A DNA stretch of 19,122 nt from positions 1-19,122 of the forward strand of contig CAZJYI010000196.1 in assembly GCA_964550025.1 (NCBI GenBank). The letters are read 5' to 3'. This document shows, piece after piece, positions 14,945 to 19,122 of this stretch. The notes below the pieces were generated by a model. The model worked only from the letters and a program-made list of their open reading frames with translations, ran no database searches and was not told the origin of the DNA. Source of the stretch: CAZJYI01 sp964550025. GTDB lineage: Bacteria > Verrucomicrobiota > Kiritimatiellia > UBA8416 > CAYOBW01. The position numbers and the translations under genes are program-made. Within the stretch, counting starts at the first letter, position 1, and every line of letters starts with the position of its first letter.

Positions 14945-16648
14945 ATGAAGCATCGACCTTTCTGTGCGGTGGTCCTGATCGCAACGCTGTACGCGGCGCT
15001 CACGGTCGTGGGTGACACGTACTTCGTGGCGACCGACGGGCGCGACACGCATCCCGGGACGGCGGCGCAGCCCTGGCGCACGATTCAGCATGCGGCGGAT
15101 GAGATGGCGGCGGGTGACACGGTCTACGTGCGGGGTGGCCGCTATCGTGAGCGCGTGGAAGCGTACGCATCCGGGACGACGAACGCGCCCATCGTCTACC
15201 GCGCCTTTCCCGGGGAAACGGCCGTCCTGGACGGGACGGGCGTGGTGATGACCGAGCACGACGGGCTGTTCGAGCTCCACGGCGTGTCCCACATTGAGGT
15301 GCGGGATCTTGGGATCGTCAATTCCGGCGGGTCGGGCATCCTGGTCAGCTACTCCACCAACATCCTTGTTTGCGGCAACACGACGTCCAACAGCGTCCAG
15401 TCGGGCGTCGGCGCATGGCGGTCGGCCAGTGTCCATATCGCCAGCAACGAGGTGATCCTGGCGTGCAATGACGGCGAAAACGAGTGTATCACGGTCGACA
15501 CGACCGCCGGCTTTTCCGTGCATCACAACCACGTCCGGGATGGCGGACCCGGAACGCAAGGCGGCGAAGGGATCGACATCAAAAACGGTTCCTGCAACGG
15601 CAGTGTCTACTCCAACTACGTGCATCACCTGAATCGGCTCGGGATCTACATCGACGCCTGGACGCGGCATACATACAACATCACGGTGCACCACAATACC
15701 GTGCACGACTGCCCCTCGGGCCTGACCGTCGCGTCGGAGGAAGGCGGCCTGCTGGAGAACGTGCGCGTGTATAACAACGTCGTCTACAGCAACAGCTACG
15801 GGCTCTTCGTCGCCGGCCGGTGGGGCGTGGCCCCCAGGAACCCGTTGTCGGACATCTACATCGTCAACAACACTTTCGCCGACAACCTTGACCCCGTATG
15901 GGGTGGAGGGATCCTGATCGAGAACGAGTTCTTCACGAACCTGGTCGTGCGCAACAACATCTGCAGCCAGAACGAATCGTTCCAGATCGCGGTCGAAGGC
16001 ACGAATATCCCATGGTCGGAGCTGGTGCTGGAATACAACCTGATTGACGGCTACCGCGGTTACGATCCGGAAACCGAGACGCGCGGTTCGAACCATGTGG
16101 AGGGGGCGGCCCGGTTCATGGATCGTGCCGCCGGGGACTTCCGCCTGCGGTACGGTTCGCCCGCGATCGACAGCGGCACGACCGACGAGGCGCCGCCCGA
16201 CGACTTCGCGGACCGGGCGCGCCCCGTCAACGGCGCCTGCGACATCGGCGCTTACGAGTATGACGGCCGGATCGACGACTCCGACCGCGACATCATGACC
16301 GACGACTGGGAGCTGCGCTACGCCCTCGATCCAACCGACCCGTCCGATGCGTCCGGCCGGTCCGATTCCGACCCGCACGACAACCGCCAGGAGTTCCTCG
16401 CCGATACCGACCCGACGGATCCGGACGACTTCTTCCGCATCGCCGCGGTCTCGAACAACCCCCCGGTCACGGTCTACTTCACCACCTCCTCCAACCGCTT
16501 CTACTCCCTCCTGGGCTGCCCCAGACTGATCACTGACAACTGGTCGCTGATCACTTCGAAGGCGGGCAAGGGAGGCGCGGATTCGTTGGTCGATACGAAC
16601 AACCCGCCGAAGGGAGCGTTCTACCGGTTGGGAGTCGAACTGCCGTAG
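14945..16648 (+). CDS. Secreted right-handed parallel beta-helix protein (DUF1565-like)
   Basis: A 567-residue exported protein with Shine-Dalgarno GGGAGG at 14931-14936. Residues 1-23 are a signal peptide (CAVVLIATLYAALTVV core). A DUF1565-like opening follows (TYFVATDGRDTHPGTAAQPW, 25-44; then TIQHAADEMAAGDTVYVRGG), typical of beta-helix polysaccharide-active or surface proteins. From about 105 to 380 there are repeated short strands with Asn/His ladders (SVHHNHVRDG, NITVHHNTVHD, VRVYNNVVYSN, IYIVNNTFADN), the parallel beta-helix. An Asp-rich stretch (about 440-490, DSDRDIMTDDWELRY and TDPTDPDDF) resembles calcium-binding thrombospondin-3-like segments of Kiritimatiellota/Verrucomicrobiota surface proteins. 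A C-terminal beta domain ends in GAFYRLGVELP. Residues 528-539 (LITDNWSLITSK) come from a heptamer-repeat copy. Substrate is unknown; no catalytic site is assignable. Confidence 0.75.
   Translation: MKHRPFCAVVLIATLYAALTVVGDTYFVATDGRDTHPGTAAQPWRTIQHAADEMAAGDTVYVRGGRYRERVEAYASGTTNAPIVYRAFPGETAVLDGTGVVMTEHDGLFELHGVSHIEVRDLGIVNSGGSGILVSYSTNILVCGNTTSNSVQSGVGAWRSASVHIASNEVILACNDGENECITVDTTAGFSVHHNHVRDGGPGTQGGEGIDIKNGSCNGSVYSNYVHHLNRLGIYIDAWTRHTYNITVHHNTVHDCPSGLTVASEEGGLLENVRVYNNVVYSNSYGLFVAGRWGVAPRNPLSDIYIVNNTFADNLDPVWGGGILIENEFFTNLVVRNNICSQNESFQIAVEGTNIPWSELVLEYNLIDGYRGYDPETETRGSNHVEGAARFMDRAAGDFRLRYGSPAIDSGTTDEAPPDDFADRARPVNGACDIGAYEYDGRIDDSDRDIMTDDWELRYALDPTDPSDASGRSDSDPHDNRQEFLADTDPTDPDDFFRIAAVSNNPPVTVYFTTSSNRFYSLLGCPRLITDNWSLITSKAGKGGADSLVDTNNPPKGAFYRLGVELP
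16526..16560. repeat. 5-unit heptamer repeat copy inside a coding region
   Basis: CTGATCA, CTGACAA, CTGGTCG, CTGATCA, CTTCGAA: five 7-bp units (35 bp) of the same family as 12808-12905, inside the beta-helix gene and read in frame. As in kamA, TGCCCC lies just upstream, and CTG of the first unit is a codon (LITD). The right edge CACTTCGA (16552-16559) also occurs at 9446-9453. Confidence 0.7.
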
Positions 16649-16926
16649 CGCCGGCTTTCCCTCGCGCATGCTACGACGTGATGCAGCCGCCAGTGGCGAC
16701 AATCCCGTTTCCGGCTCCAGGATTGCAGCCCCCTGGCTTTGACTTTCCAGTAAGGAAAGACCGTATGCGCCTGCATGCCGCTTGAGGGGGTATGAAGGTG
16801 GCCTTTAGGGGTTCCAGCCTGATAGACGGACACATCGTGATACTGTAGTCTTAATGACACGTAAGTGGGGGGCCATTTGGGCAACCGCGGATGTTCACGA
16901 ACCGCGTACGGGGGAACGATTTCGAG
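16649..16926. other. Intergenic region upstream of the sensor kinase
   Basis: A 278-bp gap. It holds a perfect hairpin CTTTCC-AGTAA-GGAAAG (16743-16759) and a smaller CGCGG/CCGCG pair (16886-16890, 16902-16906). No tRNA, convincing promoter or small gene was recognised; a TTGACT at 16739 lacks a good -10 partner. Confidence 0.4.
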
Positions 16927-17418
16927 ATGGTCAAAGGCGCTCATGAACCGGAACCAGTCCGCTCAGCCCCGCACACATTGCTCCCGGATGCGTGTGGGAA
17001 GGGGGCGCTCCTTTCGTGCGCAGACCATGGGGAGCTCAAAATAGCGAGTCTCACGGCGCGGTACGTAACGGCCCTGTCTCTCGTCGCCCTGATGGTCACC
17101 CTGACCCATCTGCTCACACGCAGCGCGCTTCGACGGCAGGATTCGGATGCCCCCGTGATCAACTTCTCGGGGCGTCAGCGGATGTTGTCCCAGAGGCTGA
17201 CCAAGGAGGCTCTCCTTCTCGGTCAGGCCGGTTCCGCCGGGGAGCAGGAGCACTATCGTGAAGCGCTGCGAGCCACCCTGACGACCTGGGCAAGGGTGCA
17301 CGCCGGGCTTCAACAGGGCGACTGCGAGCTCGGCCTGCCGGGAGACAACAGTATCCACGTACGGCACCTCTTTGCCGCCCCGCCGAGCCGCATTTCCGTA
17401 CGATGGCCAAGGCCGTGA
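16927..17418 (+). CDS. PilJ-type sensor domain, 5' fragment of a frameshifted histidine kinase
   Basis: This is the N-terminal part of a membrane sensor kinase, cut off by a frame change near 17375-17385. The start is uncertain: ATG 16927 follows GGGGGAA at a usable distance, and an in-frame ATG at 16891 is less well placed. A transmembrane helix (YVTALSLVALMVTLTHLLT) is followed by NFSGRQRMLSQRLTKEALLL, the hallmark of the type IV pili methyl-accepting (PilJ) N-terminal sensor domain. In this frame the protein ends in an unrelated tail (APPSRISVRWPRP) after IHVRHLFAA. The other frame supplies EPHFRTMAKAV, which continues the same domain, so this and the next entry are one ancestral gene. Confidence 0.7.
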   Translation: MVKGAHEPEPVRSAPHTLLPDACGKGALLSCADHGELKIASLTARYVTALSLVALMVTLTHLLTRSALRRQDSDAPVINFSGRQRMLSQRLTKEALLLGQAGSAGEQEHYREALRATLTTWARVHAGLQQGDCELGLPGDNSIHVRHLFAAPPSRISVRWPRP

Positions 17419-18506
17419 CAAACCTCGTGGCAGCAACGTCGGACGAAGTCGACGGACCGTCCCGTGCGGCGGTCGAAGTGCAGAGCATCGTCGCTGCCTC
17501 TACTCCGTACCTGGAGTGGATGGACAGGTTTGTCTTCCGGTACCACGCAGAGGCGCAGGTTCGAGTCCGGCGGCTCAGGACACGGCAAATCCACGTCATT
17601 GGCTGCGTGTTTGTGCTGTTGTGCATCGAGGCGGTGTTCATTTTCCGGCCCATGGTGAAGCGCGTGCGTGACGCGAACGGCAGCCTGGCGCGGGCGAATA
17701 TGCGTCTGGAAGAAGAGCTTGGCCGCCGTAGACAAGCCGAAGCCGCGAACGACAGGCTCTCCAGGACCAAGGACGAGTTCATTTCGATTGCCAGTCACAG
17801 TCTCAAGAACTCCCTTTCGGTCGTGCAGTTTGCGTCCGAGTTTGTCAAAAGGGCGGTCAGGCCTGGATCGCCCATGACCGTCAAGGCGCATGAAGCCGTC
17901 TGCAGGACGAGGCACCAGGCAGATGAGATGATGCGAACCATCGAGGATTTCCTCGACTTCCACGCCCTTCAAGACGGTCGCATGGCGCTCCTTCCCGCCA
18001 TGGTCAACGTGAACGCCATTGCGCAACAAGTGGTGGATGACCACTGCGAGTGCGCCGCAGCCAAGCGGATCCGCCTGGCGACCGACTTGGTTCCGACGGT
18101 TGCGGAAATCTATGCAGACGACTCCAAGATCGAGCAGGTGATGGCCAACTACGTGTCCAACGCCATCAAGTTCAGCCCAAGTCAATCCGAAGTGACGGTG
18201 AGAACTGAAGCCACGGACGGACACGTACGAGTGGAGGTAAGGGACACAGGTCCGGGCCTGACCGATGAAGACCTGCTGAAGGTGTTTGCAAAGTACGAGA
18301 GACTCTCGGCCAAGCCGACGGGCGGCGAGAAGAGCTTCGGGCTGGGTTTGGCAATCTGCAAAGGGATAGTGGAACTGCACGGCGGCTCCGTGGGCGTTCA
18401 ACGAAACCCTGAGCAGGGAGTGACCTTCTGGCTCCGCCTCCCTCGACATGCCTCCCTCGACTCAGGGGCGCAACAACTCCGTGCGCCGACTGTTTCCCCG
18501 GGCTAG
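17403..18506 (+). CDS. Sensor histidine kinase, 3' fragment (end of PilJ domain, TM2, HisKA, HATPase)
   Basis: The 367 residues read from ATG 17403 complete the kinase, but the frame is meaningful a few codons earlier (EPHFRT). The end of the sensor domain (to about 62) is followed by a transmembrane helix (HVIGCVFVLLCIEAVFIF, 64-81) and a coiled-coil linker (about 90-120). The HisKA dimerisation domain has phosphoacceptor His132 in IASHSLKNSL. The HATPase domain has the N box QVMANYVSNAIKFSP (245-259), G1 DTGPGL (281-286) and G2 GLGLA (313-317). All kinase motifs are intact, so the enzyme would be active if the upstream frame were restored. No response regulator is adjacent. ATG 17403 is probably an internal Met rather than a true start, as no Shine-Dalgarno precedes it. 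Confidence 0.8.
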   Translation: MAKAVTNLVAATSDEVDGPSRAAVEVQSIVAASTPYLEWMDRFVFRYHAEAQVRVRRLRTRQIHVIGCVFVLLCIEAVFIFRPMVKRVRDANGSLARANMRLEEELGRRRQAEAANDRLSRTKDEFISIASHSLKNSLSVVQFASEFVKRAVRPGSPMTVKAHEAVCRTRHQADEMMRTIEDFLDFHALQDGRMALLPAMVNVNAIAQQVVDDHCECAAAKRIRLATDLVPTVAEIYADDSKIEQVMANYVSNAIKFSPSQSEVTVRTEATDGHVRVEVRDTGPGLTDEDLLKVFAKYERLSAKPTGGEKSFGLGLAICKGIVELHGGSVGVQRNPEQGVTFWLRLPRHASLDSGAQQLRAPTVSPG

Positions 18507-18608
18507 AGAATGTGCTTGCGGGAGCGGAGTGCTTCGCCTTTGTGCGCGCCGTGCGATGAGGGCACTCCGGGGCTGAAGAGCAGGCTCAAACTTTTTCGCT
18601 TTTTGCCC

Positions 18609-18636
18609 TTGCATTGGCGTGGGGCATTGCGATACT
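18609..18636 (+). promoter_or_regulatory. Possible upstream rRNA promoter (P1-like)
   Basis: TTGCAT (18609-18614), 16 bp, GATACT (18631-18636), preceded by T-rich sequence (ACTTTTTCGCTTTTTG). It would be a second promoter about 140 bp upstream of the stronger one at 18750. The match is only moderate. Confidence 0.25.
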
Positions 18637-18749
18637 TTCAATCGGATATGGAGAAGGGGGACGAGGGCTTCGCGGCTTGCGTTTTCCCGGGCTTCATCGG
18701 GCTGAAAAGAGACCCCGAAAGAAACTTTGAAAAAAGTTGAAAAAGGGGG

Positions 18750-18778
18750 TTGACGCTCGATACGGGTGCTGATACATT
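18750..18778 (+). promoter_or_regulatory. rRNA operon promoter
   Basis: TTGACG (18750-18755), 17 bp, TACATT (18773-18778). The A-rich tract at 18722-18744 just upstream fits an UP element, and the bases after the -10 (GCACCCC) make a GC-rich discriminator of the kind linked to stringent control. The predicted start is near 18785, giving a leader of about 280 nt before 16S. Confidence 0.7.
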
Positions 18779-18784
18779 GCACCC

Positions 18785-19064
18785 CGTTTTCACGAGATGC
18801 GGTGTTGACGCGCCGCGGGAAGATGCGAGTAAGCACAGCACTTCCGATCTCCTCTGAAAGGTTGAGATTGAAAAAGTGCTGAGCAGTTTGCTTGCGTCTT
18901 TTTTGTGACGTTCTTTGACAACAGAATAACTCACTTGTTTAGAAACACGTGCTTTCGATTCGGAAGTGGTGTGACTAGGCTTAGTAGCTTGTGTTGGGAT
19001 TGAACTTGTCTTGGCAAGTGATCCCCGGCGGTTTTCGGATCGTCGGGGTTTAGCTTACCTTTTT
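18785..19064 (+). promoter_or_regulatory. rRNA leader with boxA and processing stems
   Basis: The leader contains GTTCTTTGACA (18910-18920), matching the boxA antitermination element (E. coli consensus TGCTCTTTAACA). Near 16S are two hairpins: ACTTG/CAAGT (19004-19008, 19015-19019) and CCCCGGCG/CGTCGGGG (19024-19031, 19042-19049, one G-T pair). Upstream, CAGCACTT (18836-18843) can pair with AAGTGCTG (18874-18881), while the overlapping CACTTCCGA (18839-18847) can pair with TCGGAAGTG (18960-18968). Confidence 0.65.
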
Positions 19065-19122
19065 TATTCGGAGAGTTTGATTCTGGCTCAGAACGAACGC
19101 TGGCAGCGTGGATTAGGCATGC
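19065..19122 (+). rRNA. rrs: 16S ribosomal RNA, 5' end (partial)
   Basis: The universal 5' motif AGAGTTTGATTCTGGCTCAG begins at 19072. Aligning A8 of E. coli 16S to 19072 places the mature 5' end near 19065. The following AACGAACGCTGGCAGCGTGG is the conserved helix region, and the ATTCTGG variant is common in PVC-superphylum 16S. The gene runs off the end of the window. Confidence 0.97.

Noticed and set aside
14852..16702. 616-codon antisense frame over the beta-helix gene
   Set aside because: It has a shadow-type composition (Val/Arg/Asp-rich, no motif) and lies opposite a protein with a signal peptide, a Shine-Dalgarno and recognisable repeats.
17371..17390. Programmed -1 ribosomal frameshift in the kinase
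   Set aside because: No canonical X XXY YYZ slippery heptamer or clear downstream stimulator was seen. A homopolymer indel is simpler.
17560..17580. tRNA T-loop-like string GGTTCGAGTCC
   Set aside because: It lies inside the conserved kinase coding sequence. No acceptor stem, anticodon arm or D-arm can be placed around it.
18510..18740. 76-codon small open frame
   Set aside because: It overlaps the probable rRNA promoter region, has no Shine-Dalgarno or recognisable motif, and its composition is like non-coding sequence.

Overview
This is a GC-rich (about 60-65 %) bacterial chromosomal window. It probably comes from the PVC superphylum, close to Kiritimatiellota/Verrucomicrobiota. The pointers are an Amuc_1098-like pilus secretin, a secreted beta-helix protein with the Asp-rich C-terminal layout common in that group, a Rho with a long basic N-terminal extension, and a 16S 5' end reading AGAGTTTGATTCTGGCTCAG. 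This placement is inference from family resemblance; no search was run.

Layout. Positions 1-3776 (+): the tail of an unidentified gene, a type IV pilus/type II-like secretin, and a stand-alone 5'-3' exonuclease ending in a beta-clamp-binding-like motif. 3777-4064: a gap with two REP-like GC hairpins, a small A/T hairpin and a sigma70-like promoter. 4065-9344 (+): a tight housekeeping run, coaE-rho-tig-clpP-clpX, with overlaps or gaps of 1-10 nt, closed by a UUCG-capped hairpin. 9467-11697 (-): a purine nucleoside phosphorylase and a CCA-adding-type tRNA nucleotidyltransferase, overlapping at ATGA. 11758-12846 (+): a lysine 2,3-aminomutase divergent from the phosphorylase; their promoters appear to share one -10 box and the aminomutase mRNA looks leaderless. 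12903-14722 (-): queF and a eukaryote-like UDP-glucose dehydrogenase, overlapping at ATGA. 14945-16648 (+): a secreted beta-helix protein. 16927-18506 (+): a PilJ-type sensor histidine kinase split by a frameshift. 18507-19122: an rRNA operon promoter, a structured leader with boxA, and the first ~58 nt of 16S rRNA.

The most unusual signal is a family of 7-bp-period repeats (units CTGATCA/CTGATAA/CTGAATA). One copy is an exact 14-unit array (98 bp) between kamA and ugd. One is an inverted pair of 5-unit arms between clpX and cca. One is a 5-unit copy read through in frame inside the beta-helix gene. The repeats supply the stop codons and C-terminal residues of kamA and cca and the stop codon of ugd, and the kamA and beta-helix copies are read in the same codon phase (LITD...SLIT).

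The genes cover protein quality control (Tig, ClpXP), transcription termination (Rho), CoA synthesis, nucleic-acid metabolism (exonuclease, Cca, QueF, PNP) and the cell surface (secretin, UDP-glucuronate, beta-helix protein). Apart from the short operons they share no single pathway.
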